Below, in pieces: positions 1 through 9,735 of a stretch of 64,000 nt of DNA. The translations under genes were made by a program, and so were the position numbers. Each line of letters opens with the position of its first letter. The first letter of the stretch is position 1. Where the stretch lies: NCBI RefSeq assembly GCF_022775115.1, contig NZ_JALFLA010000011.1, positions 1-64,000 on the forward strand, given 5' to 3'. The notes beneath the pieces are model-generated. The model was not told the DNA's origin and searched no databases. It was given only the letters and a program-made list of their open reading frames with translations. The stretch is from Agathobaculum sp. Its GTDB lineage: Bacteria; Bacillota; Clostridia; Oscillospirales; Butyricicoccaceae.

Positions 1-1
1 G

Positions 2-1003
2 AAGTTCCGCAACTTTTGGGGCAGTACAAAAGCCGTTCGTCGATTGAGCGACACCATCTGCATTGAGAACGGACTGTCCATTGTCGAGAACCCAAAGCCC
101 CACGGCAAAAGTTACGACCAATGGCTGGGCGCTCAGGCGAAGCCCTCTCATCGGGAGTTGCTCCGTGTCGCCATTGACAACGCCTTGGCACAAAAGCCTG
201 CTGACCTAGACGAGCTGCTGAAGCTGCTCCGGGACTCCGGCTGTGAAGTGTCCAAGCGCGGAAAATCCTACCGTTTGAAGCTCCCCGGCTGGAGTAAAGT
301 GTCCCGCTTGGACAGTCTGGGCGAAGGCTACACCTTGGAGGACCTGCTGGCCGTCCTCGCCGGTCAAAAGGAGCATACACCCCGTCAGAAGCCGGTTAAG
401 CAAGCAGATCCGCCGAAGGTCAATCTGTTGGTTGACATTCAGGCAAAGCTCCAGGCCGGAAAAGGTGCCGGGTATGTACGGTGGGCCAAGGTTTTTAATC
501 TGAAACAGATGGCACAGACCGTGAATTATCTCACCGAGCATAACCTGCTGGAGTATGCTGTGCTGAAGGAAAAGGCTGCGGCAGCCACGGCCCACCATAA
601 TGAGCTATCTGCCAAAATCAAGGCAGCGGAGAAGCGCATGGCGGAGATCGCCGTCCTGCGGACCCATATCATCAACTATGCCAAGACTCGTGTCACCTAT
701 GTGGCCTACCGAAAAGCTGGCTACTCCAAGAAATTCCGAGAGAAACATGAGGAAGAAATCCTGCTCCATCAGGCTGCCAAAAATGCCTTTGATGATATGG
801 GGGTCAAGAAGCTGCCCAAAGTTAAGGAGCTACAAGCTGAGTACGCCCGGCTCTTGGAGGAAAAGAAAAAGACCTATGCCGAGTACCGGCGTTCCCGTGA
901 GGAAATGCGGGAACTGCTGGCAGCAAAGGCCAATGTGGATCGGCTCTTAAATATGGAGACGGAACACGATACCGAAAGAGAAAAAGGCCACGAGCAGCGG
1001 TGA
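2..1003 (+). CDS. Relaxase/mobilization nuclease, C-terminal part (5' end outside window)
   Basis: Frame is open from base 2 (KFRNFWGSTKAVRRLSDTICIENGLSIVENPKPHGKSYDQW...), resembling MobA/VirD2-type relaxases of Firmicute conjugative elements; C-terminus is a lysine/glutamate-rich coiled coil. Confidence 0.75.
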   Translation, partial: KFRNFWGSTKAVRRLSDTICIENGLSIVENPKPHGKSYDQWLGAQAKPSHRELLRVAIDNALAQKPADLDELLKLLRDSGCEVSKRGKSYRLKLPGWSKVSRLDSLGEGYTLEDLLAVLAGQKEHTPRQKPVKQADPPKVNLLVDIQAKLQAGKGAGYVRWAKVFNLKQMAQTVNYLTEHNLLEYAVLKEKAAAATAHHNELSAKIKAAEKRMAEIAVLRTHIINYAKTRVTYVAYRKAGYSKKFREKHEEEILLHQAAKNAFDDMGVKKLPKVKELQAEYARLLEEKKKTYAEYRRSREEMRELLAAKANVDRLLNMETEHDTEREKGHEQR

Positions 1004-1216
1004 GCTGATCGTGGTCTAAAGCGTTCGCAGAACGCGCAGCCGCAGAATGAAATTCTGCGTTCATGGGGGCTTGGGGGCATTGCCCTCAACAAGCGTTTGT
1101 GGCTAAATGGATAGCCACAAGCATTGCTTGCCATGATTATCCTGAATTCGGTATAGCTTCATAGTATCACTTAAGAAAGATAAAAAATCAAAAAACTCTG
1201 GTGAATCTTAATATTT

Positions 1217-1246
1217 GTTGACCAAACGCCTAATTGATGCTAAAAT
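1217..1246 (+). promoter_or_regulatory. Sigma70-like promoter upstream of the defence locus
   Basis: TTGACC (1217-1222), 18 bp spacer, TAAAAT (1241-1246), just upstream of the XRE gene. Confidence 0.5.
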
Positions 1247-1283
1247 CAAGCTGTAATCATGCGTATTTATGGCCAAGGAGACG

Positions 1284-1517
1284 ATGAATATGACATTTGC
1301 AGAAAGTATTAGACAGACAAGGCAGCGTTTGTTCTTTTCGCAAGAGGCTTTCGCTAAAGAGCTTAATGTGAATTTGACAACAGTAAGCCGTTGGGAAACA
1401 GGAAAAAGCAAGCCCAATATGTCTACCATGCGGCAAATTAAAGAATTCTGCTCAAAATATAATGCTGACTACGATCCTCTTGAAAGTAGTTGGCTTGCAT
1501 TTGAGCAGGAGAAGTAA
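1284..1517 (+). CDS. XRE-family helix-turn-helix regulator (controller-like)
   Basis: FAESIRQTRQRLFFSQEAFAKELNVNLTTVSRWETGKSKPNMSTMRQI is a clear HTH_3; AAGGAG lies just upstream of the ATG at 1284 (ORF track start is 1269). Confidence 0.8.
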   Translation: MNMTFAESIRQTRQRLFFSQEAFAKELNVNLTTVSRWETGKSKPNMSTMRQIKEFCSKYNADYDPLESSWLAFEQEK

Positions 1518-1538
1518 TCATAGAACAGGAGAATCAGT

Positions 1539-2819
1539 ATGCCTAACCAGATCCCCGGCAAGGGCAATTACAATTTTATAGATTTATTTGCAGGAGCCGG
1601 AGGACTATCTGAAGGCTTTATTCAGGCTGGCTTTAATCCGATAGCCCATGTAGAAATGAATGCATTTGCTGCGCAGACTTTAATCACACGCAGCGCCTAT
1701 TATTACTTGAAGCAAACAGATCAGTTGGACATTTATTATCACTATCTGCGTGGTGATATTGCTCGTGAAGATTTTCTGAAGATAATTCCTAATCGTATCG
1801 TAAAGACTGTTATTTGTGAAACTATGTCCGATGACACGCTACCTGGAATTTTCAAAACCATAGATGGGATTATGAAAATTCGGAACATTCAGAGTGTAGA
1901 TGTGGTGGTCGGCGGACCGCCGTGTCAAGCATATTCGCTGGTGGGCCGTGCGCAAAGTAGTCATATGAGTCGCCCAATGTCCGAAGATCCGAGAAATGAG
2001 CTGTATAAGCTGTACGCACGAGTTTTGAAGCGCTATCAACCCAGAATGTTTGTCTTCGAGAATGTAATGGGCATTTCTTCTGCGAATGAGGGAACAACTT
2101 TTAAGAATTTAACAAAGTATCTCCGTAGAGTCGGCTATGAAATTGAATGGCATGAACAGAATTCAAAAGACTTTGGTGTCTTGCAGAATCGGCGTAGGAT
2201 GATAATAGTTGGATGGCTAAAAAACAGTGGGATGAACTATCCTACATTTTTGAAAAAAGAGACAACTTTCACGGTAAATGACTTATTGGCTGATCTTCCA
2301 AAATTGACACCTGGCCAGGGCGCAACTGAATATCGAACAACTGGATGGAGTCAATGCGTAACAGAAACCGCAATACGAACTGCGGAAGATGTACTTACTC
2401 TTCATAACAGCCGCCCTAATAAAGAAAGAGATATTGAAATCTATAAAAGAGCAATAGAACTATGGAACGATGGACACAAGCGCCTGAACTACAATGACCT
2501 ACCAGAAGAACTAAAAACACATAAAAATAGGCATTCATTTGTGGATCGTTTCAAAGTTGTCGAGGGAGATGAACCATGCTGCCATACTGTTCTCGCACAT
2601 CTCTCAAAAGATGGACACTACTTTATTCATCCAGATATGGAGCAGCATCGTTCTATAACAGTCAGAGAAGCAGCTCGTATTCAATCCTTCCCCGATAGCT
2701 ATTTTTTTGAGGGACCCAGAACTGCACAGTTTATCCAAGTGGGAAATGCGGTCCCTCCTCTTATGGCAAAGGGAATCGCTTTAGGCATAGCTGAGCAACT
2801 GGATAAAAGACAGGAGTAA
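1539..2819 (+). CDS. DNA (cytosine-5) methyltransferase, DrmMII-like
   Basis: Motif I FIDLFAGAGGLSEGF, motif IV VVGGPPCQAYSLVG, FENV, QNRRR, and C-terminal QVGNAVPPLMAKGI. Confidence 0.92.
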   Translation: MPNQIPGKGNYNFIDLFAGAGGLSEGFIQAGFNPIAHVEMNAFAAQTLITRSAYYYLKQTDQLDIYYHYLRGDIAREDFLKIIPNRIVKTVICETMSDDTLPGIFKTIDGIMKIRNIQSVDVVVGGPPCQAYSLVGRAQSSHMSRPMSEDPRNELYKLYARVLKRYQPRMFVFENVMGISSANEGTTFKNLTKYLRRVGYEIEWHEQNSKDFGVLQNRRRMIIVGWLKNSGMNYPTFLKKETTFTVNDLLADLPKLTPGQGATEYRTTGWSQCVTETAIRTAEDVLTLHNSRPNKERDIEIYKRAIELWNDGHKRLNYNDLPEELKTHKNRHSFVDRFKVVEGDEPCCHTVLAHLSKDGHYFIHPDMEQHRSITVREAARIQSFPDSYFFEGPRTAQFIQVGNAVPPLMAKGIALGIAEQLDKRQE

Positions 2820-2821
2820 TA

Positions 2822-5446
2822 ATGATGGAGAGCAACTTGCTTTTAGAACAATACGGAAAATTCAAAAAAGCAGAGCTGGAAGAATCTCCTTTCCGCTGTC
2901 TGCTGGATACTAACATTGAAATCAATCCCCACCAGATCAACGCATTTTGTGCTGCGATTCAGGCTTTGAAAACTGGGGGTATTGTTCTTGCGGACGAAGT
3001 TGGTCTCGGTAAAACCATTGAAGCAGGTCTTACACTCAAATATGTACTGGATTCAGGAGCGAAGCGTGTCTTGATTGCTCTCCCAGCAACTCTGCGAAAA
3101 CAGTGGGAGATTGAACTAGAAGAAAAATTTGGCTTAGAATCCACGATTTTGGATCGCTTCACCGTGGAAAGTGAACCTACGGGATGGAAGACTTGGCTAG
3201 AGGACAAAAGTAAGGTCCGAATTGTGTTGGCTTCTTATGACTACTCTTCCAAGCTCATGAAACGATTTCCTAATGTGAAGTGGGACTTTATCATCATTGA
3301 TGAAGCTCATAATCTTCGTAATGTTTTTCATGGCACAAAACGTGCAAAAAGGCTTTATGACCTTTCTCAAGGTATCCCGAAAATTCTGCTTACAGCTACC
3401 CCTCTACAAAACACCCTGTCAGACCTTCATGGTTTGATTTCCTTTATTGACCCGCGCATTTTCGGTAGCGAGAAGGTATTCAATAAGAGATTTATCGAAG
3501 GCGAGGACTATGCAGAACTAAAGAGAGAACTCATCCCTGTTTTGTACCGAACGCTTAGACGGGATGTTGGAAAATATATGGACTTCAAAAAAAGAGAATG
3601 TCGAACGATTGATTTCGTTCTTTCTCCCGATGAAGTCGAACTATATATGCGTGTGAACAACTTCTTAAAGCGTGACGCTTTGTATTCTATCCCCAATGCA
3701 AATAAGGGGCTAATTGTACTAGTTATCCGAAAGTTGCTTGCCTCGTCAAGTTATGCCTTGATAGAAACATTTGAGGTATTGAAAAGGAGGCTTGAAAAGT
3801 TATACGAAGGCACAAAATCAGCAAATGCTCAAGACGGTTTTGATTTATTCTGGGAATTTGTAGAAGATGAAATTGATGAATCTGGTTTTGAGGAAATCGA
3901 TGATGAGGATACCGCTTTTCAAAAGCAGCAGATACAAGCTGAAATTGATGAGGTTAATGCAATCATAGAAACGGCAAGCCGTATCCAAAGTAATGCCAAG
4001 ATAAAAGCCTTGAAAACTGCTATTCATACGGCTTTTGAGTATCAAGAAAAACAAGGTATTCCGCAAAAGGTTGTTGTGTTTACGGAATCGAAGCGAACCC
4101 AGAAATACATTGCTTCTGAGTTGCGCAAGGACGGATTCGATGAAGATGATATTCTTTTGTTCAATGGCGACTTTAACGATGCCATGACCAAAGAAATCTA
4201 TCGTGCGTGGAAGGTGAAAAACTTTGGCAAGACTAACTATGGTCGCGGAGTTGAGTATAAACACGCTATTGTGGATTATTTTAAGGAACATTCCAGAATC
4301 CTCATCGTAACAGATGCTGGTTCTGAAGGCTTAAATCTTCAATTTTGTAACACTGTTATCAACTATGACCTTCCTTGGAATCCGCAGAAGATCGAGCAAA
4401 GAATTGGTCGTTGTCACCGTTATGGCCAAAAGCATGATGTTGTTGCAATTAACCTTTTGAACACTGGCAACGAAGCTGATCGACGTGTTTATGAGATTCT
4501 CTCAAAGAAATTTGAATTGTTTGACGGTGTATTTGGTGCTTCAGACATTGCATTGGGAGCGCTGGAATCGGGCAGCAGTTTTGAAAAAACAATTCTGGAT
4601 ATTTATCAGCATTGCGGAACTAGGGCAGAGTTCAAAAAGGCATTTGATAAATTAGATCGTCAACTTGATGCTAAGCGCAACAAAAAGGCCATTCAGCTGC
4701 GTTCAATTTTAATGACGGAAAGTACTGGCGCAAAGGGCGCTGCACTTGAGAAAACAAAAAAAGATATAGATCGGTATCTACGAGAAGTGGACTATTGGTC
4801 TCAGGTCGCTGACCCAGAGGTCGAAGGGAAAACCTGTTATTGGAAAATTGATAACTGGGGTGAGCAAACTTTCGGTTCGCATGGAACCTTATTTGTCGGC
4901 GCTTTTTGTAAATCTAACTGTGAAATGCTTTTCCCAGTGTTGCTGCTCTGCGATGAGCAAGGCAGATACATTGACTTCACCGAGGATGACATCATTGGCG
5001 CACTTGAGGCAGTGGATGATGGGGATGTTAGATACTTTAAGCCAACGGATGAAGAGATGGCACAGTATAGAGATATTTATGACACTCTAGTTAAAGAGAT
5101 GTTGGCCAAGTATCAAGCGGCATCCAAACCTGTGATGGATTACAACAGACACAAGGTAGAGAATTGGGCTGATATTCAGCGAGAACAGTTGAACATCCAG
5201 ATTGCTGAGATGACAACGGAAATTGAGCAACTGTCTGCCCAAGCCGCAGCAGCAAAGGACTTTTTACAGAAGATTGATATTCGCAAAAAGGTTGAGGAGA
5301 AAAAGAAACAGCTTCAGAAGGTACAAACTGCCTTCCATCAAAAGGTCTCCTCTATCCAAGCAGAGGCTGAAAGAGAAATCTTTGACTTTAATCAGCAATT
5401 CGATATTCAGCCGATTTTACTTGTCAATGTTGTGCTAAAGTTCTGA
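2822..5446 (+). CDS. drmD: SNF2-family helicase, DrmD-like
   Basis: ADEVGLGKTIEAGL (Walker A), IIDEAHNLRN, LLTATPLQN, EGLNLQFCNTVINYDLPWNPQKIEQRIGRCHRYGQ; long C-terminal coiled coil; position in a locus with drmABC. Confidence 0.8.
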   Translation: MMESNLLLEQYGKFKKAELEESPFRCLLDTNIEINPHQINAFCAAIQALKTGGIVLADEVGLGKTIEAGLTLKYVLDSGAKRVLIALPATLRKQWEIELEEKFGLESTILDRFTVESEPTGWKTWLEDKSKVRIVLASYDYSSKLMKRFPNVKWDFIIIDEAHNLRNVFHGTKRAKRLYDLSQGIPKILLTATPLQNTLSDLHGLISFIDPRIFGSEKVFNKRFIEGEDYAELKRELIPVLYRTLRRDVGKYMDFKKRECRTIDFVLSPDEVELYMRVNNFLKRDALYSIPNANKGLIVLVIRKLLASSSYALIETFEVLKRRLEKLYEGTKSANAQDGFDLFWEFVEDEIDESGFEEIDDEDTAFQKQQIQAEIDEVNAIIETASRIQSNAKIKALKTAIHTAFEYQEKQGIPQKVVVFTESKRTQKYIASELRKDGFDEDDILLFNGDFNDAMTKEIYRAWKVKNFGKTNYGRGVEYKHAIVDYFKEHSRILIVTDAGSEGLNLQFCNTVINYDLPWNPQKIEQRIGRCHRYGQKHDVVAINLLNTGNEADRRVYEILSKKFELFDGVFGASDIALGALESGSSFEKTILDIYQHCGTRAEFKKAFDKLDRQLDAKRNKKAIQLRSILMTESTGAKGAALEKTKKDIDRYLREVDYWSQVADPEVEGKTCYWKIDNWGEQTFGSHGTLFVGAFCKSNCEMLFPVLLLCDEQGRYIDFTEDDIIGALEAVDDGDVRYFKPTDEEMAQYRDIYDTLVKEMLAKYQAASKPVMDYNRHKVENWADIQREQLNIQIAEMTTEIEQLSAQAAAAKDFLQKIDIRKKVEEKKKQLQKVQTAFHQKVSSIQAEAEREIFDFNQQFDIQPILLVNVVLKF

Positions 5447-5470
5447 TAGAAAGGAATTGGAGACACAGTT

Positions 5471-7084
5471 ATGGAACATAAAGGGAAATTGGAATTGACC
5501 TGGGTTGGAAAATATGATGACAAGGTGCTCGAACCTCGTATTTTAGTTGAGGATCGTGAGAAATCATATGGAGACCCCCGTAGTGAAAATATGTTAATTC
5601 ACGGTGATAACCTGATTGCGCTACAAGCTCTTCAGCAGGATTTTGCCGGAAAAATTAAGTGTATCTATATTGATCCTCCGTATAACACGGGTAGCGCGTT
5701 TGAATACTACGATGATAATTTGGAACATAGCATTTGGCTTTCCTTGATGAGACAGCGGTTGCTTCTCTTACGAGATTTGTTGTCAGATGATGGATTTTTA
5801 TGCTGTCAAATTGATGATTCCGAGAGTCACTATGTTAAAGTGCTACTCGATGAAATCTTTGGGCGCACTAATTACTTAACAACGCTCTATGTTCGGGTAC
5901 GGTATCCTGACAAAACATTGAAATCTGATATGGATTTTCATAAAGAAATTGAACAAGTTCTTGTTTATAGAAAGCATTATGGTGCTGTTCCTAATTTTGA
6001 TTATGAGGAAGTTGGTTTTGAAAAGTTCATCTATGAAATCAAAGAAATCGGAAAGGGACGAGAAGAAGTCATTGGGGGCAAGAGAACCGTTGTATTCAAT
6101 CCAAGTGAGTATAAGATTATAAAAAAAGCTGTTGGAGATGAGTACGGCTTAAAAGAAATTTGGGCAACGGGAACTATTTTAGATGGCAATTCTTCGGGCC
6201 GATTTTTTAGAGATTATCTTACAGGACGTTATAATACCGACGGATATGGCATTCTATATAAAGTCTATGGAATAGGTGATGATCGATATGATTACCGCTA
6301 TTTTACTGGCCCCAAAAAGGCGGGAGCAACTAAAGGTAAGTATTACCAAGGTGTTCCAATAGATAAACTTGAAAGTGATGAAATCAAAAGGAAAAAACCT
6401 ATAAATGGGTTTTATGATATGGCTGGCAATTTCGGCAACTGTCGACATGAAGGCGGAGTAGAATTCCGCGGCGGAAAGAAACCGGAAGCCCTAATTGAGA
6501 TGATTATTCGATACTTTTCTAATGAAGGTGATTGGGTCTTAGATTCATTCTTAGGGAGTGGTTCAACGATTGCTACAGCGCATAAAATGAAACGAAAGTG
6601 GATTGGGGTAGAACTTGGCGAACACGCCTATACCTTATGTAAAGTGAGAATGGACAATGTAATTGATGGCGATAAAACCGGTATTTCAAAAAGTGAGAAT
6701 TGGCAAGGCGGAGGTGGCTATCACTTCTATGAACTAGCGCCCAGCTTGTTGGTCAAAAATGAGCGTTTACCAATTTATCAAATAAATCCTGAGTACACCT
6801 TTGAAATGCTATGCGAAGCCATTTGCAAAATCGAAGGATTTAAATACAAACCAGACGGCGTGTATCACGGACACTCTTCGGAAAAAAGATTCATCCATAT
6901 CACAAAAGAATTTGTAAACGCCGACTATATTCGTTCCATTGCGACTACTCTTGGTGAAGATCAATCACTACTGGTGTATAGTACAAAGGTTCAGTCTGAT
7001 CTGAGACTTCCAGATAACATTGAAGTCAAACGTATCCCGAAGGATCTGCTGGACAAGTGTACTTTTGAAAGTGAGGTGCGATAA
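5471..7084 (+). CDS. Beta-class N6/N4 DNA methyltransferase, type III Mod-like
   Basis: IYIDPPYNTGSAFEYYDD (DPPY motif IV) precedes VLDSFLGSGSTIATAHKMKRKWIGVELGEHA (motif I), the beta-class order. Confidence 0.88.
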   Translation: MEHKGKLELTWVGKYDDKVLEPRILVEDREKSYGDPRSENMLIHGDNLIALQALQQDFAGKIKCIYIDPPYNTGSAFEYYDDNLEHSIWLSLMRQRLLLLRDLLSDDGFLCCQIDDSESHYVKVLLDEIFGRTNYLTTLYVRVRYPDKTLKSDMDFHKEIEQVLVYRKHYGAVPNFDYEEVGFEKFIYEIKEIGKGREEVIGGKRTVVFNPSEYKIIKKAVGDEYGLKEIWATGTILDGNSSGRFFRDYLTGRYNTDGYGILYKVYGIGDDRYDYRYFTGPKKAGATKGKYYQGVPIDKLESDEIKRKKPINGFYDMAGNFGNCRHEGGVEFRGGKKPEALIEMIIRYFSNEGDWVLDSFLGSGSTIATAHKMKRKWIGVELGEHAYTLCKVRMDNVIDGDKTGISKSENWQGGGGYHFYELAPSLLVKNERLPIYQINPEYTFEMLCEAICKIEGFKYKPDGVYHGHSSEKRFIHITKEFVNADYIRSIATTLGEDQSLLVYSTKVQSDLRLPDNIEVKRIPKDLLDKCTFESEVR

Positions 7085-9733
7085 ATGGCTGATATTGTCG
7101 CTAAAATTGGATATGCCATGAGTCTGCGTAAGCCCCAGCAAGAAGCACTTTCCTATCTGGATGCAATCAGTACTCACTGCGATTATAAGAAGGATAGCAA
7201 GGCAGCGATTGAGGCTGTTGCAACAGAATACTGTGAAAAGCAACGTAAAATCAAAGTTGACGATAAGTTTGATTTCCCCTCTTTCTGCTACGCTATGGCA
7301 ACCGGCATTGGCAAAACCCGCCTCATGGGTGCAAGTATTTATTATCTCTACAAGACGAAGGGCTATCGCCACTTCTTTATTTTGGCACCAGGCAATACAA
7401 TCTATGAAAAACTTCGGAAAGAGTCTAATCCGAATCATCCCAAGTATATCTTTAAGGGATTAGAATCAGAAATGGGACGCCCGAAAGTGTATGACGGCGA
7501 AAACTATGATTCTTATCCTGTAAGATATGAGCAGATGAGCCTTCAGTTTGAAAAAGGCTCAGAAATTGAACTGTTTATTTTTAACATCGGCAAGATTTTT
7601 AACAGCAAGACTGACACCCAGTTTAACTTCCATAAGTTCAAAGAAACCCTAGGAATGTCCTTTGCAGAGGTTCTTTCCAGTTTTGATGATCTTGTAATCT
7701 GCATGGATGAGGCGCACCGTTACTATGCTCCAGCTTCCATGAAAGCCATTAACTTTCTTAAGCCTGTCTTGGGCTTAGAGTTTACAGCGACTCCTAAATC
7801 AACCAATAACGTAATTTATGCCTATGACTTGGCACGGGGTGCTGTAGAGGGATATTTGAAAACTCCTGTTGTCATGGGCCGTTCTAACATGGCTGGGTAT
7901 AACGCAGAAGATATTGAGGAAATGAAAATACGCGATGGCTTAACATTGCATGAGCATCGCAAGGGAGTTATTCGACAATTTTGTAATGACAATGGCCTGC
8001 CGTATGTAAAGCCTATCGTTTTGATTGCTTGCCGTGATACAAATCATGCCAAGGAGATCCGCACACTAATTGATAGCGATGGATTTTTGAATGGTAAATA
8101 CAAGGGTAAAGTTATTGAAATCCATTCCAATATGAAAGGCGATGAATCGGAGGAAAACATCCGCTTGCTCCTTTCCATTGAACACACCCAGAATCCAGTC
8201 GAAATTGTTCTTCATGTCTACAAGCTGAAAGAGGGCTGGGATGTCAACAATCTTTTTACTATCATTCCGTTGAACGCAGCCAAAAGCGACATTTTGGCTA
8301 TGCAGACTATTGGCCGCGGTCTTCGTCTACCTTTTGGGCAAACTACTGGCAATGAGGATATTGACACACTGGATATTGTCGCTCACGATCATTACCGCGA
8401 ATTGGTGGATGAAATTAAAAATAGTGATATTTTCCGGTATCGAGATTTGGACAAGTCTGTGGTTGAACCTTCAGACACAGTAGATATTAGCAGTCCTGTT
8501 GACGAAGATCAGCTCACTATTTTTGACTTTGCTGTGACTGATGCTGGTGTGAAGTCTTTTTCAGAAATCAATACCAACACAAAAACGCAACAGGAATTGT
8601 ACGAGGCATATTTGAAGGCTTTTGGTTCTGGGAAGAAGCAAGAACAAACACCATCCGATATGCAACAGCTTACTATGGAGCAAATTTTTGGCACAGAAGC
8701 CGGTAATGCGGCAACTAAACCCGATGAAATCACTCATGATTCACCGGTAGATGGCAAAGGTAAGAAACCTTTGTCTAAGGATGAATTTGTTCAGAAAATC
8801 AAGGAATATTCCGGTAAGGCTATTTCTGTACCGAAGATTTTGGTACAGACAACCTCTGAGGTCAAATTCAATCGCTTTGAAGTCAAGAGGAATATTCCAG
8901 ATTTTGAAGTTGCAATGGCTAAAATCGAGAGATTTGATGCTATTAACCAGCAGCTTCTAACTGCTGTTGATGCACAGATTCTGGAAGTAGACGATGCACT
9001 GAATACCCTAGCCTGTATGCTTCTTGACTCTATCAGTGAGCTATCCTACGAAGATGCTGATTTCATTATTGACGTTGTGGATCAATATCTTGCACAGATC
9101 GATGGTAATGAAGAGGACAAGCGTAAGATAGTTCGTCGTTATGCCTCCCTGATCGTTTCCGACATCAGAAAACAGATCTTTGAACATACAGAACGTAAAA
9201 CTGAGGACATTCATATCGTTCAGAAAGATTTGATCCTCTTCCGCAAATTCGTAAAGAATGTCAAAAAAGATGGTCGCATTCGTTTTGATAAACCATTCAC
9301 GGATAAGGCAAATATCAAGAAATACCTATTTACAGGATATAAGAAGGCATATTATACCGAAAATGCTTTTGACAGTGATCCTGAGCGTCTGTTCTCTATC
9401 ATCCTGGAAGAAGATCCAGACGTGATTCGTTGGATTAAACCACCTTTGAATCAGTTGGGCCTTTTCTGGCAGGCTGGTCAACAGTATAACCCAGACTTCT
9501 TAGTGGAGACAACAAGTGGAAAATTCATGGTAGAAGTAAAAGCCTCCAATGAAGTCACCGCAGATGAAGTGGTTGCAAAAGCGCGTGAAGGTATCAAATG
9601 GTGTCATTTTGCATCTACAGCAGATCCTGACCATAAGGTTTGGGAGTATCGCTTGATTTCTGATGATAACATCAAACTTGGAAACACCTGTAAGTATACC
9701 CTAGGTACAGCACATAAGATCAAGGAGGGATAA
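7085..9733 (+). CDS. Type III restriction enzyme Res-like DEAD/DEAH helicase with C-terminal PD-(D/E)XK-like motif
   Basis: MATGIGKTRLMGA (Walker A), CMDEAHRY, FTATPK, AMQTIGRGLRLPFG; C-terminal NPDFLVETTSGKFMVEVKAS; start codon follows the Mod-like stop directly. Confidence 0.85.
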   Translation: MADIVAKIGYAMSLRKPQQEALSYLDAISTHCDYKKDSKAAIEAVATEYCEKQRKIKVDDKFDFPSFCYAMATGIGKTRLMGASIYYLYKTKGYRHFFILAPGNTIYEKLRKESNPNHPKYIFKGLESEMGRPKVYDGENYDSYPVRYEQMSLQFEKGSEIELFIFNIGKIFNSKTDTQFNFHKFKETLGMSFAEVLSSFDDLVICMDEAHRYYAPASMKAINFLKPVLGLEFTATPKSTNNVIYAYDLARGAVEGYLKTPVVMGRSNMAGYNAEDIEEMKIRDGLTLHEHRKGVIRQFCNDNGLPYVKPIVLIACRDTNHAKEIRTLIDSDGFLNGKYKGKVIEIHSNMKGDESEENIRLLLSIEHTQNPVEIVLHVYKLKEGWDVNNLFTIIPLNAAKSDILAMQTIGRGLRLPFGQTTGNEDIDTLDIVAHDHYRELVDEIKNSDIFRYRDLDKSVVEPSDTVDISSPVDEDQLTIFDFAVTDAGVKSFSEINTNTKTQQELYEAYLKAFGSGKKQEQTPSDMQQLTMEQIFGTEAGNAATKPDEITHDSPVDGKGKKPLSKDEFVQKIKEYSGKAISVPKILVQTTSEVKFNRFEVKRNIPDFEVAMAKIERFDAINQQLLTAVDAQILEVDDALNTLACMLLDSISELSYEDADFIIDVVDQYLAQIDGNEEDKRKIVRRYASLIVSDIRKQIFEHTERKTEDIHIVQKDLILFRKFVKNVKKDGRIRFDKPFTDKANIKKYLFTGYKKAYYTENAFDSDPERLFSIILEEDPDVIRWIKPPLNQLGLFWQAGQQYNPDFLVETTSGKFMVEVKASNEVTADEVVAKAREGIKWCHFASTADPDHKVWEYRLISDDNIKLGNTCKYTLGTAHKIKEG

Positions 9734-9735
9734 CT

